DNA from: Trichoplax adhaerens
Lineage: Eukaryota; Placozoa; Uniplacotomia; Trichoplacea; Trichoplacidae
NCBI RefSeq assembly: GCF_000150275.1
Contig: NW_002060957.1
Span: 248,001 to 312,000, forward strand
DNA: 64,000 nucleotides
Direction of reading: 5' to 3'
The notes beneath the pieces are model-generated. The model did not search any database and was not told the origin of the DNA. It saw only the letters and a list, made by a program, of their open reading frames with translations. Both the position numbers and the translations under genes were made by a program. This document shows, one piece after another, positions 35,898 through 50,600 of this stretch. Position 1 is the stretch's first letter, and each line of letters starts with the position of its first letter.

Positions 35898-37285
35898 GCG
35901 ATGAGTTTACAAACTATTGTTTGCTGTTATGTTTTCGCTAATAAAGACCTTAATACCGGCATTAGAGTTGTTGTAACGTACTTGCTAAGGTGTATTCATG
36001 CATGTCGGTGTTGCTGTTGAATTTTGTTATTATGGCATATTTAGCCTCATTTATAGTAGTGATTACAGTAATCTCTCTAATGGTACGTGGATGATTGTAG
36101 TAACAACCGCATCTATAAATTGAGAATGTCCTGTATTCAAGGTAGAGATCTTTCCTATATTTGGATAGAGTATCAGTAACGCTAAAGTATGCAAGCATAA
36201 TGATTAATCTCTTACTGTCTGATAGCAAGTACAAGTTTATGTGCGTGCCTACAGTATACGTAAAAAGAAATTGTAGCGGAAAGTAGATTCTCGATATAAT
36301 ACTATAGAACTAATTCCTTGCACCTCTTAATGAGACCGCCGTTACTTTCTACAGCGAATAGCTTTCACCGACGAATTACGGGTGCACGTTTACATTGTAA
36401 ATTAATTTACTTGTGTCAGAATAAGTATATTGCTTTCATAAATTCGATTCACGATTTATAACCTTGCTTAATTAAAGATATAACTTGTCTTGCATTAAGA
36501 TATTTTATTAGACATTCATATATATATACAAATCATTACAAATTACAGACAATGAGTTTACATTATACATCGTAAATATTTGAAATTTTATAACAATTAT
36601 ATATTATTATGCATACAGTATAACTCCAAATTCTGCGTGAGGCAAATAGTGTAAAATTTGCAGTTGCTCTGTTATAAAAATAATCTTCCGTACTCTATTT
36701 ATTTGTTTTAAATGCTGTAGTTGACAGTAAATATCTAACTGCACTCAGGGAGTGCCGGAGACGCATAGTACGCTATGTTGCATATTACATTATGATATAC
36801 TTTGTCAGGATGTACTATATATAATTTTGCCGTAGTTCTGTCATTGACAGGGACGGTTAATGACGGTGAAGTCAGACTTGTGTAGTTTTAAAGTATCAAA
36901 AATGAAGATTATGAAGATTATTAAAAATATGATATTACAAATCTATTTGGATCAAGATATAGCCTATTAATAATATGCATAATAAGTTACATACTGTAAC
37001 TATTAAATAGATACAAATAAAATAATCACAGTGACATGCATCTGCTGTACGGTTATATAGATTTTATCAACACGTATATCACTTTCTTAACGATAACATT
37101 ACAGTAATACTTGCGTTCTTGAATAATTACAGTACGAATTCTACTTCAAGCTAAACTGGAAATAGAATAGAAAATTTTGGATCTATCATGTAGAGAAAAT
37201 TCTAAATTTTAAAGCAATAAGTTTTCAGCACTGATGCAAGGATAATTTACTAAATGTAGTATTACTGATTTGTATTAGCGAATCG

Positions 37286-39522
37286 TTATATCACATATTC
37301 TTTATTATCTTTAGAATTATGACGGAAATGGAAATTCACTATGTAATCGATGTTGGTCCGTTGTACAGATATGGCAAAAGGATAAAATGGATGGAATGTA
37401 AATGCTACTAATCTTCTCGCTAATGGAGGCGACTGAACGTCGGGTATTCCGGGGAAAATCTTAAACTTGAGTAGCCCAGAATCGCGACCGAAAAACCTAT
37501 AATTTTAAAATATATAAGACTTGTAAAATACAATTGTTTGCGTGATAAGCCATATACTTGTATTTGGGTATTCTATAGAGCTGCATTAAAACGAGTCAAT
37601 TTAAATATAATGTCTACTGAAGCGCAAGTATTTGACTTTGATACTTGTACTCGTATATAATATTCTATCAATTGAACTAGCACAATTAGCGAAAATATCT
37701 TTATAATTCGTTTGTTATTCATATATTGACAGGGTTATTAAAAATGACCAAGTCTACTGATTATACAAATAGAAAAATTTCTTCCTCTAGAACAACGTTT
37801 GTTTATAGCAATGGCTACAGTAACTAGTACATTTATCATTATTGTATATGGTCGTTGTCAAATACCATACTTTATGCATTTATTACCCTAACACTAATAT
37901 TAGTGAGTAAAAGGCAGAGAAAGTCGATGTTAAAACTACCAGTAGTCATTTCCTTTAAATTTCTACTTCTAACTGACAGTGAGTAGGGGTTAACATTAAT
38001 TAACTGTAAATTTAATACTGAGTTGTTATACTTACTTTATTGGATGATCACCACATGGTTTTGGTCTCTCCAACTGCGATATCCATTTATCATCGAAACT
38101 AAATAATGAAAGATCTAAGTATGGGCTACTACTAAATGATTGAGCGCTTATAGGCAATTGAGCCAGCAGCCTTTTAACCGCTTCTATATGACCACCATAT
38201 TTAGCACTAACAATAGTATCTTTAAAACGACGGAGTAATTGCCTTGCATGGAGATTATTTGAAGCACTGCTTGTAAAGGGGATTGCTAAATGTAATTGAG
38301 CATTGCGGAATTGATCACAAAATTCTTCAAAAAGGCGTAACAATAATTCGGAAGTATTTTCAAATACCGCTATTACTTTGGTCGATTTGGTATTATAAAT
38401 GACAAATAAAGATGGTTGAGCATTTGGATCCATGACACGCATGGTGACTACATCTTCATTGGCATATTTAATTAATAGATGCTCTTCATCTAACATTTGC
38501 ATTTTCCACATTCTTAAAGCACAAAAGTAAATGTAATGCTTATAAAATCTTCTCAATCCATCAGGTCCTTCTTGATTAGCTTTTCTCCATAGATAAGTTA
38601 ATAGGCGATGTTTTAATGAGTTAATGGAGGTATCACAAAAAGGTCTGTCCCTACGTTGAGGATGAGTTGAGGCAGTTGTATTGGACTGATAGTGATGACT
38701 GGTTATATTTGCTGATAGAGCAGATAAAGCTAGCTCGTCATCATCAAAACAAAATCGACCAATAGTACGAATATCGATCAAGAGGCCATGCTTAGTTACT
38801 TGAAAGATGTGAATGGTTTGTTGTTGAACCGATAAAACAGTTAGAATATCTTTATATAAATACAAGCCTTGATTATGGGATAGATAGATTTTATCATAAC
38901 GGAATGTTTTCTGATCACAGTGGCGACCAGTTTGTAAATCAATGATATGGATGGTGTAATGTTCCAATGGAGAGCGCACATTCGGAAAAACAGATTCATT
39001 ACTTCGATAAATATCATAAAAATAAGGGCTTGGATCTTCCGGTACTGCAATTGCAGAACATACAATTACATATCGGCTATCGTCTGTGTATAAGCTGCAT
39101 TCTCGATTGAGTAATTCTCCATTACTGGTGACAGTAGTAATAAATTGGCGCTTAAAAAATACATCAAATATTTTACTACGTAAATAGGCTGCGTCCACGT
39201 TGGCATGGAGTAATGATTCTGCAGCACTTGGGCCTTGAAATTGATAAATTTCAACGGATTTTTGATCTAGTGAGAAAGCAATAAATGAATTGCCATCGGG
39301 TGAAAATTTACGCATAAAACATAATCGTTTTTCTACATCAACCACAGTAAAATTCGGGCATATATTCTGATACAACGAGCGAGTTTGGTACCAATTTGTC
39401 CCTGGCGATGCTTGATTGCATTGCCGTTGATGTAATTTCCAGACAATATTTTGAATTGGTAGACGACGAGGACGAAAAGGTCGTTCGCTTTCATGGAGTT
39501 TGTGTTTCTTCTCCGCTTCCAT
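37286..39522 (-). CDS. DET1: DET1, COP1/DDB1 ubiquitin-ligase cofactor, two exons
   Basis: Exon 1 is 38036-39522 and exon 2 is 37286-37496, joined in phase across a GTAAGT...ATAG intron; 565 residues against 550 in human. The match runs the whole length: [76 protein letters not shown], the block [20 protein letters not shown], and a C-terminus with [23 protein letters not shown]1 has a beta-propeller-like fold and joins DDB1 (with DDA1) and COP1 in a CUL4 E3 complex that ubiquitinates transcription factors such as Jun-family proteins in animals; it represses photomorphogenesis in plants. Compared with human it has a slightly longer N-terminus ([20 protein letters not shown]) and a different tail after the conserved VNFHFRH. 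It is divergent to HERC1 across a 2.2 kb spacer. Confidence 0.96.
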
Positions 39523-39834
39523 AGATGGAATAATGGACTATCTACTCATCGATATAGCAATTCATCGATTGAATCACTTCATTGACTTGGTTCAAAGTGA
39601 TGAAAATTCGATTAAACTTGGTTAGCTAATTCATTTGGCGAGGAGATCTAGCTCATCGTTTATGGTGGCAGGCGATTTTGAATGGAGTGCGTGCGTTGTC
39701 AATGGTTGCAGAGTCTGACGGCAAGCGTGCAAAATGAGTTGTCACCTAATTGTCTCCTCACTATTATGCTATAGGCTGTGTTACGGATACAGAACAGAAA
39801 GTTAGGGTGACAACCTGGTATGCTCGCAGCAGAC

Positions 39835-39900
39835 CGTACAGTACAGTACTACAGTACACTACTCTACAGTACAGTACTGTACTGATAGTACTGTAGTTCT
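39835..39900. repeat. Short palindrome cluster (ACAGTACTGT family)
   Basis: Overlapping ACAGTACAGTACT / CTACAGTACAGTACTGTACTG cores within 66 bp, in the DET1-HERC1 spacer. Same family as the islands at 14.5 and 28-29 kb. Confidence 0.8.
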
Positions 39901-40159
39901 GGACACGTCAAAGACTACGGAAAGACGGAAAGTGATGATCCTAAAAGTAGGAAGCCGACTATTTTGCTACTCATTTTGACTGCACCGTATGTCTGTAGCT
40001 GTACACTATACTATCAAAAATTGGCAAATCAAGATTAACAGTATGTACGCTTTCAGTGGTCCACGTTATATAGAGTGATGGGAAAAGTGATCAGCCTGAT
40101 TCTTTTTTGGATCTGTAGTTAGCGCTGTCATGGACCACTAGAAGAAATACAGTAAACAC

Positions 40160-40310
40160 TGAAAAGTCCATCCGTCCAAGGAGAGTGTCCGGATACTGTA
40201 CTCGGTGTCCTCTACGCTATCAGACAGACGGACTTTTCCAACTGGATGAGACCGAAAATGTCGAAAAATAGTTACTCAGTATGGATCTTCCATCTCTGTT
40301 TTCTAAATCA
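40160..40310. repeat. Dispersed repeat, copy 2, with an inverted partial copy
   Basis: 40195-40310 carries the same ordered blocks as 28748-28885 (GACGGACTTTT, ATGTCGAAAAATAGTT, GATCTTCC..TCTGTTTT). Immediately upstream, 40164-40192 read on the minus strand repeats the head GGACACTC..GGACGGATGGACTTTTC. Two heads in opposite orientation suggest a foldback or nested insertion. The rest of the 39.5-41.7 kb spacer has no supported gene; a (CT)n microsatellite lies at 41281-41298. Confidence 0.6.
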
Positions 40311-41689
40311 TTCGAATTAATTTGAATAACATTGATGATCTAAAGTTAGTACTTCCAAGCAGAGCTTAAAAACAACGTAATATTACTTAATTTAGAAAAA
40401 AACCAGTCAATTCAGAATCGACTGTCTGCGTACTAAAGTAAGGTCATAGTGAAGCCCTTGATGAAATTAAGTCAAATGTCTGTCCATCCGAAAGGGTACC
40501 CAGTCCAGGTATTTCTTGTAGTCATCCATGGCGCTGCCAAGTGATCAAATCGTTTCAAAACAACAACACTAGTAATATAGATGTAACTTATATTTATTGA
40601 CATATATACTGTACAGTATTTATTATATTATAACATTGTAAGGAAGGATTGCCTCTAGCCATAGGCTTGCAAAGCCTACGGGCTCTGTACAATCTGCCTT
40701 GCAGCAATGCACCTTGCAAATTAGGCGAGTCGGTGCAGCCAGCAAGCTTATTGCCAGCTATCATCACAGTTTCATACATCTCTATCTGCTGATGCAGTAG
40801 TACGACCAGGAACTACAACAACACTACTATGAGAGGAACTGTCAACGATTATTCCTTTCCAAAAATGTCCAGCCTGACGATTTCGCCGGTCATTTTTAGC
40901 TGTTGTGTTTGCATTAGCTCCCAAATTCCTACCAAGTACTTTGGAGCCAGTCACTCTTGTAGTAGAAAGTCCGTGGCGCTGTACCCTTACTCTTGTATAG
41001 TATTGCACTGGTTGTATGAAACAGTTTTGGCTTACAGTGCTATTATTGATAGAGATGGCAAAAAGAGGAAGAAGGAAGTCCGTCCGACCCGACGTCTGTT
41101 TAAGATGGATTTTAGTATGATACTCTACTGTCTTATTTATGTCTTTGAGGCGATATTAATCCTTATTATAGTTCACCGAGATGAACTGGCGTTCAGCTAA
41201 CAGAAAGCTTTACTACTGTTGATATTGCCAGCTCGATTGGGATATTACTAATTGAGTTCAAGTTGTCCTATTATTTATTATTACTCTCTCTCTCTCTCCA
41301 CTTGTCTACAGACACAGGCTATTTTAATCATCGTCTTCGCTTACAGGAAACTATTCTTGATACAACCGACGGTATTATCGTCTCGAAAAAGGAGCTTGAT
41401 TCAAAGTTGTTGTTATGAGTGATGATGGGTTGCTAGTTTTCACAACATGATGGCTTGTCAGCACAATCCGTTGAGGATAGCATATTATTATTAGGGTTGA
41501 GAAGAGAGGATTTTATTTTACAATTACACATCATAATTACTGATATTTTTTAAGATAATTAAATTATTGTCGATATTGCCGATTTGGATATTAGACTATA
41601 GAAGTTTACATGAAATCAATCAAGCAGCGTGGAGTGTAGTACAATTGAAACTTATCTAAATTCAACCTTAATCATCAATCTCCATCACC

Positions 41690-44600
41690 ATGCAAGAGAA
41701 TAGTTGTGAATGGAGTCAAGGCTATCATTTAACGTGGTATGACCATTTGAATGCTGATTGGAGTAATGAAAATATTAGGCTGTTTACATCACGTCATGGT
41801 ATTGATGGATTGTTCGACAAATTGGTAACCAACCGTGAGGCCCAAGCAGCCAATCATGACCATCAAAATAGTACTTATAGTGCCTTGCCCACCTATGAAA
41901 GCAAGACGATCGATCAATCGTTGTTAGTAGACTACCTCAACACTTTAATCCTCAATCAATATCGATTAGTTAAAGCAGTCAATACTCAGTTGCCATTTAC
42001 GACTTATCTTCGCAAACGATTAATTATCCTACAACGATTATATCATGCCAACTTTTATCGATATTATAGCCAAGACAAGCCTCTCTTACAAAGTGTTGCA
42101 GCAGCGTCGTCGACACATTCCAGTGGTCCGACAAGAGGGCCTGATTCATCCAATTCTCTTTATCGCCCATCGACTTCAGCCATAACCAATCTTGCTACAA
42201 CTGGACAATCGCAAGGAGTCAATTTATTAATTGAAGTGGGTGTCAAGACTGGTATCAATGTCATATTTATGCTATTAAAACAGTCATGGTTGAATGATGC
42301 CAAGAGTAGTACTTATTGGAATCAACTTCTTTCAACCGCTTTACAAACGTTAATGTTGATGCCTCCGTTAAGTTTAGCTAGTGAGCCCAAATTACCTAGA
42401 TTAGCTCAAGATACTTTAAATAGCGTCGTTGAATTTTTGACATCATCGCTACAAGCTGATTCCGGTAATACTTTTGAAGGTCGACAAATAGCCATTGAAT
42501 TATTATTAACCATTGCAATACAGAAAGGCTCTCTTGGTGCTATTCTCAATTGGATACAATTAGCATTATCGTTAGCTAATTCTCCTCATCCTTTGCCTCA
42601 AGACCAACCCATGGCTATCCATGGCGATCTATTTAATCGTTTATTGCTACAAATTGAAATTGGCAATGTAAGATATTCTAATATAAATATCGGTATACGG
42701 TATCTTGTTGCATAGTGCTATCGATCATTATTGATATCAATTTATGAATCAATTGAATCAATTGGTGTTGAATCCATTGCAGTAAGTCAAAGTTATTTTT
42801 AGGTAATACTGTCTGACGTTGTAGTTTTCATTCATTCTGTACAGTAAGATGCCTATTTCTATTGACAAATTGTTAATGATACCACCCTATTCTAACAAAA
42901 CACTGGTAAGAGTGAGAGATCAATAGTCAACGTATTACAAATAATTTCATTTAATAATTTTATAGGCAAATGGCAGTGAGAATAAATCTGTTACCAGCAC
43001 ACAACAAGAATACATTTACATCGAGGATGCTGCTATACACTTGCTGCAAGAGGTAGAATTCAATCAACAGTAATGATGGTATAGCCTGCACGTAATGGAT
43101 ACATTATTATTACTGATTAATAACATAAATGATTGGATTGCATTTATAGGTAGCCAGTTTAGCACGTGAACATGAAGGCATTTTTCGAGATACCGTCGAT
43201 TCTTCATTACAAACTGATCACGTTAAAGAATCACATGTTTATGTTTGGGGAAGCAATAGTAGTTACCAGTTGGGTATATCCGAACCAGAGAAAATGCTAA
43301 TACCACACCTTACACCTTCTTTTGCAAATAGTGAACAGGTAAGATTATCAATGATAATTATATGTATTATTATCTTATTTAAATTATTTCTATATCAATA
43401 ATATTAATATACAAGAATTGCATTGTTTTATGTGTGACTGGTGTGAGCTAAACTTCTCCATTCCGATATCTTCTATTCAAATAGATGGTAGCTGGACAAT
43501 ACTGTACCTTTGCTGTTTCCCATAATGGCTATGTGAAAGCCTGTGGCAAGGCTAGTTTATACTCTTGATTATTTCAATTAGGCCTTGGTTATTGTTGTAA
43601 TGATCAATTATTGCGCATATCGTGTAGGGTAATTACGGCCGATTAGGACTTGGGGATTCGAGTAATCAAAATCGGCCAAAATTGATTAGATTTGAACACG
43701 AATGTAAAATTAAAAATTTGGTATCATCTAAAGGCTCTGATGGACATACGTTGGCTATAGCAAGCGATGGTCGAATTTATAGTTGGGGAGATGGTAATGC
43801 AATGATTGACATTGTACAGAATAGCGTTATTTTTAACTGCAAAGTTCAAGTTATTTGCATACTTAATGATATTTGTCATAAAAACTTGAGGGAAATCGTT
43901 ATTATATCGCTCAATAGACCACTCTATGACTTTACCTTAGGTGATTATGGTAAGTTAGGCCATGGCAATCATGTCACTCAGAAAAGTCCTAAATTAATTT
44001 TAGGTCCTATGCAAGGAAAGGTACTATTACTATTAATTATAATTATTAATCGTCATTCTTCATTGCAAAGTTATATTGATAGCGATGATCTAATAACATC
44101 TATTGAAGGTTGTACGTCAAATAGCTGTTGGATATCGGCATAGTGCTGCTATAACAAGTGAAGGCCTACTATACACTTGGGGAGATGGAGATTACGGAAG
44201 ATTAGGTAATTTTAATTATGTTAGCTTACAATATGCTTGCGATCAAACAAGGATTGCTAATCTATACGGTATAAATATGATGCTATGATACAATTAATTA
44301 CAGGTCATGGTGATAATCATAGTAGAAGTATTCCTACACTGGTTAAGGACATTACTGGTGTCGGCTCAGTTAGTTGTGGAAGTTCTTTCACTGTCGTAAT
44401 ATCACAAGATGCAACTACAGTATGGTCATTTGGTGCTGGCGACAACGGTATAGTTTATAGTTTTAATATATAGAGAGATACATGTATTACAAATCTGCTT
44501 GCAATTTATGTATATAAATAATATAAATTACAGGTAAACTTGGCCATGGCGACACAAGCAGAGTGTATAGACCTAAGGTATTAGCGTAATTACTAATAAT

Positions 44601-47600
44601 GTGTTCGATACGGGCAGTGTGCTATTTTTATTCACTACTTGTATAATATGATTACAGGTTATTTCCAATTTACAAGGCTTGCTAATTCGTAAAGTTTGTT
44701 GTGCTAGCCAAAGTTCTTTAGCTTTAACATCGATTGGTCAGGTATGCAGTAAATATTAATTTGTACTCTTTTACTTCAATTTTAATTTTAAAAATTCTTT
44801 TACTGATAAAGTATTGGATTATAAATTTTCTTTTTAATTTTTTTATTAAAACGTAATGTTGTACTGTGTACGAAATTGCTTTGATACGATTATTTTCTGT
44901 CAATAATATCACAATAAAAGGTATTTGTATGGGGTAGCGGGCCTTGTCTTGGTTATGGCCAGGCTGATGCTACTTTCTTGGTACCAAAGCGGCTAGATGA
45001 ATTTCAAGATCTTCAAATTATTGATATTGCTGTTGGTGATAACCACTGTTTAGCTTTGACTTGCGGTAAGGCTTTCACGAATAAAATACTTATTGTTATG
45101 CTACGACTACAAGCTGTAGTGCTTCATATGAATTTAATTTCTATTAGATAATGATGTCTATTCTTGGGGAAATAATGCTTCTGGCCAGTGTGGTCTTGGT
45201 AATAATAATAGCCCCGTTTTACTACCGAGAAAAGTTACTGGTTTTGATAATCATGTTATATATCAAATATCGGTTGGCACATCGCATAGCATAGCATGGA
45301 CAGCTCTGCCAACTGATAGGTAATTGCATTAACAAAATGGTAAAGCAAATAGACTAGGAAATGATTTGATTAGAATGCATACTGTTGATGTAGGTGTTCA
45401 TTGAAGCATAAATTTATCCGGCTTTAATAATATTATTAACCCTGTCTTTAGGTGCATTGTGACCTCATACAAACCGTTTTGTATCGATCTAAAAGAAAAC
45501 ACTTTTTCGAAATTATATCATTTATTAGATAGATTTTGTACATTCAATGATACGGCCAGTTCAGTTGTTACTCATGGGTATGTATCTAGTATGAAAGCAT
45601 GAATTACTCAATTATCGAAATATTCTAAATTAATTAGTCCTAAAATTTTTTATTGTGGCAGGCAGAGAAAACAACTCGTTTGTACTTGTTTAAATCTTCT
45701 AGCAATACATCTATCATTAGCTTCAACTGACTGGTGTTCGTGGACTTCTGCTCTTGGACAATATTCACAACCTTTAAGGGAGCTTATGTTTCGGCTCATT
45801 GATACCCCAGAATACTTTGAGGTCTCGTTCAATGATCTATCATAAAAGGAAGCTATCGTTACATTATCCGTTTATTTCATTATTGTAATTTCAATCAGTG
45901 AAACCATCAATGCATCATATTTAAAATTATTGAATATTTATATCGCAGGACGCCAAAAATGTGCTATCCGTTGGGGCGCGTTTATTGTTACCTGACTTAC
46001 CGGAAATGGTAACACTATTGCAATCACTCTTGCCTCATGTTTCCCAAAAATGGCATTCACTCTCAAGAGGACAAGTACTATACTTGCTCTATTTCTGAAA
46101 TTTCTAGACACTACTGTAATAGTTGACCAGTAGACGTTTTATTATCTGCCTTATTAGTCCTTAACTGCCACAATTTTATTTTGTCGTAACTAGATTACGC
46201 AAATACGCTTGATTTTGAAAGATCTGTATGATGACGAACGTATCGCTAACCTAATGGAGTTCAGAACACATTCCAGTGACACAGATTTATCAAGAATGAA
46301 TTTAGCTACATCCTTAATGATGATGTTGTTGAACAATTTGAAGGGCTTTTGGGTAGTTAAAATTTTAAAATTGTTTGCATTTATTATGTGTATATTGGCT
46401 CAGAGTAGACACGATCTGTGGTCATTATCAGAGCTTGCCTTGTTGTTTAGTATCTATAATATGATAACTTTATTCTTTCTTAATATTAGGCAAAGAGCAT
46501 GAAACATGAAGAAATACTAGAAATCAGGAATACATCTACAAATGCTGAAAAGTTTATAAATTCAGCTGAGGGACTATTAATTTTTCAGCAAATGGACGAT
46601 CTCTTATTAATAATGCAGAAACATCTGTTGACTTTGTGTAATAAATATATTGGAAAAACTCATTCTGACCAACAAGTAAGTCTTAAAATGTGTTACCATT
46701 TAAGGACCTTTTCTTACCTTTTTAACTTTTTTAATTTTTCCTTAGCCGAAATTGTGCCTGGAAGCTCTTAATGCGTACGTATCAGCATTGACCACTTCCA
46801 CAGTGGATATCTTAGTAGAAGCTAAAGTAATTGTGCAGCATTTCAGCGTTGCAGATAAAATTCGCGAAGTATTAGGTACGAAAATCAAAAAGGCTCTTCA
46901 ACGTTGTCTAATGTTGTTTTAATGTTGCCTAATTTTTCTTTGAATTAATTAATTATGACAGAAGCCGTATTGAATTCAGTAGTTGGGACCCATCTTTCGC
47001 AAGTAACTCACTCTCTTCTCCTCTTACCTCCAATGATTACTAAAACGTATTTGCCGGATTTAATTTTGTTGGTCTCATGCCTTGATGACTTTCTATGCTT
47101 ACTACCAGGCATAGAATCAGTTGATAAAGAATTGGAGAACTTATCTAATGGTAAAGTATTTTTCTTTAATTATTTACTAATTATTAAATATACAAATTCG
47201 TAACTTAACGCTATGCATCAAATTACTATTCTTCAGAGAAAACGGAAACAAGCGATAAGGAATTTGGATTAGAATATAAAGAGCCATATGTATGGCTACT
47301 AGATATTCAACGTACTTGCTGTTTTTTAATCGGCCGCTGCATAGGTGGCATGTTGTATGACATGCCGTCATGTAATGAAGATATCGTCAACTATTGGATT
47401 AAAAGCACTTTATTGCAGAACGGCTTTGAAGAGTGTATTAATGAAGGTATTCTGATGTTGAATAATCCATATTAAATTGTTAGTATAATTAAATTTTAAA
47501 TGTCATTTCTTTAGATGAATACCATCGACGTGTAATTTCAGAAGAGGAAATGGAAAATTTGATCATTAAAATCAATCCTAGCATAGTTGGATTAATAAAT

Positions 47601-50600
47601 CCTAATAAAAGTGATACAGCAACTGAGCTACTTTGGCAACACGTGAGAGAATGGTTGGATGATGATGGTATTAATTGTCTTATTACAAAGTTACATTATA
47701 TGATTGCGTCTTAAACCTACTTTATTATTAACTCTTTCACATTAGGCCAGGATGAGCTAAGTACTAAATATAATGTCTTATTGGATGATGCTTGTAAGTA
47801 TGCTTTAGCAAGCATGTTGAAACACTGTCGATTTGCTGGCGTTGATATAATTAACTCAAGGTAATTGCATTGAGTCAATATTTACATCATCATTTTTCCA
47901 GCCATTCCTACTGAATAATTAATGCATATTTTAGACAATCGAACGATTCACCGCTAAGATTAGTATTAACAAATCTCAATAAACTAAGGACGAACTTAAC
48001 TTCTTGGATTAAAAAATTCAAAGGCTTTGGTGGTAGGTTTTAAAAATTTATATTCTGACGGTGTATAATATCCTGTTACAATTTACGGTTATGTCTAAAA
48101 GATTTTAATTTCAATTTCTATTCCTAACTCTTAGATAATTCATTCAAGAAGATACAGGATCGTTTAAAGTCTTTTGCTCTATTTTTATGCTGTTATATAA
48201 AATCGGCATTGCTCGCTAACAATGATGAAGTTCAATTTGTGGTTGAACAATTTTTTATGAAAAAAGTGGCATCAGGTTAGATTAGCGAATAGTGTCATAG
48301 AATTTGCGTATTAATTATTGTCATAATAGTTAAAATGAGGACAATTTGATCTTAAGGATCTTCAAATGAACAAAACGAAGGTCTATCAAGTGGAAGCACG
48401 AATGCTGCAAATAACAGTGGTAACATTGACATTGGAGTAAAAGGGCTAGCAAATAAATTAGAACCTAACCGTCAGAATGCTATCCTTCGACAAATGAAGC
48501 AGATATGTGATCAAGTAGCGAAATTTATGTCACTAGCCATAGCAGCAACATCGTCAAGTTGTAAGAATATCGATCTGCCATCTATGATCATTGATATTGC
48601 CCGTAATAGTAGGCAGAAATCAGAGGTAATACCTGAATTTATTATTTAAACTATTAATTAATTATTAGTTAACTGATAATTTTAATGTTCATTATTATTA
48701 ACACTGATGAAACATAAAACCTCAATTCTATCTGTTAAAATACAACATCTGCTTTATACAGATGAGAATTTATGGGCTCAAAGTTTTATTGACGCTATTA
48801 TCTCCTGATGTTACACCACCTGATTTGATTCATTCTGCTGAAGTAACACCACGATTTTCATTGCCGTCGCTTCCGTCATGCCAAGTGCAATTTCTTATTG
48901 GTTGTTTTGGTAACATTCCATCAATAAAGTTGGACACAAATTTTACCCATTACCAGGTAAGGCAAAAATGACTTGAAATAATAATTGTTCCGATCTGATG
49001 TTAGTGAGTTATATTGACTGTAATCCATATTGCTGTTTATATTTCTATCTTGTGAAGGATATGACGTTTTTTAATACAACTGAAGCTCAGTTGGAAATGC
49101 AAGGTGCAACCCATCGTTTATATCGTATGCTGCTAGGATTGTTACATCGGTATCTATGTGATAAGGATAGCGATCAAAATACTTGGTCGTGCACGATATT
49201 GGTACTTCTCCAGTCATTAAGTCTATATCACAATTATGAAGATTTAAAAGTTCTTATTAGCAGTGAAGTAGTTAATATCCTTAGTCGTCTTATTAATAAA
49301 GTCAATCCATTGAAGATGTCGCTACATTCAAGAAGTGTGGCCTTTTCACCTCAGACACCATTTCATATTGCCAGCAAGAATTGGTTGCAGTTATTGATGT
49401 CTGTAGCAAGTTTAAGATTACTGCAGATATTTTGTATAAGTGTTTGTTTAACTTCAAAATCGTTCTCTAAAGTAACCATGGATTCAATCGGGGAAATATT
49501 GTGGCAGCTTCTATTAAAACTAAAGAAATGTCGTCATACATTGTTAGGCACTGATTGGAATCTATCAGCATTTTTGGTATTTATAAGAAGACTGTCATTT
49601 TCAAATAGTTTTATTTCTACTATAAGTTCCACGAAGTGGGTCAAAAGCCTTCTTGAAATTAATAACTCATATTTGGAGACCAGCGGTGATGGTGTTATCA
49701 GTATACAACAACGGTTACTGTCTATTAACTTACTAAAATGTACTCTATCAGCTTTGACCGCTGATGAGCATGTTATACGGCAAATTATTGAATCGCTTTT
49801 CGATAATATATCCGATATGATGTCATTTATTCAACCGTCAACAGAGTATAGTGATTACTCGAAATTAATTGTGGATTATACTACTGATTCTCCCATGAAC
49901 TTAGATCCTGCTATACCTATTAAAGCCAATTTTGATCCTGATCTTACGATATGCTGTACGGTTGAAAATCTTACTACTCTAGTTCATAGTGTAAATGGGC
50001 GAGGATACGGCATTGCCGCTTCTAGCATAAAATCTGGTACTCGACGATGGAATTTCTATGTAACACAGGATACACGAAATAGCGATGGTGTTTGTATTGG
50101 TATGACACGTTATCCAATAACCGATTATAATTATCGCACAACTTCGGATATGTGGTTATATCGTGCTTGTAACGGTAGTTTGTATCATGGTGGTGAACTT
50201 CCTTCATCAACTTTTCCATCTTATGCTGGTGGTGATTATATTACTGTTATTGTTGATATGCAATCATGTAATATTGCATTTGGTAAAAATGATGAAGAGC
50301 CGATGATAGCTTTTGAAAATATCGATCGTCAAGAATTACTTCCTGTAATTGTATTTGGCAATAATAGCCCTGGAGAAAGAATTTCATTACTGGATATGAG
50401 AATTGACGGCCCACCAATTGATCTTATAGCTGGTGATCCATTATGTGCTCCTAGTCATGTCATTAGTGCACAAGCCTTGGTTGAGCTCATAAGAGAATTG
50501 CATGAAAATAAGAATTGGAAAACAATTATAAACGAAACCATTATAAATCGTTTGACAATTAATGATAACGTCTTAATCGCAAATAACGATGAAGCTGATG

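Noticed and set aside
40829-41200. 123-codon frame with hydrophobic tail (ILYCLIYVFEAILILIIVH)
   Set aside because: The membrane-like stretch is AT-rich third-position drift; no homology recognised and no splice partners. A lineage-specific gene cannot be excluded.
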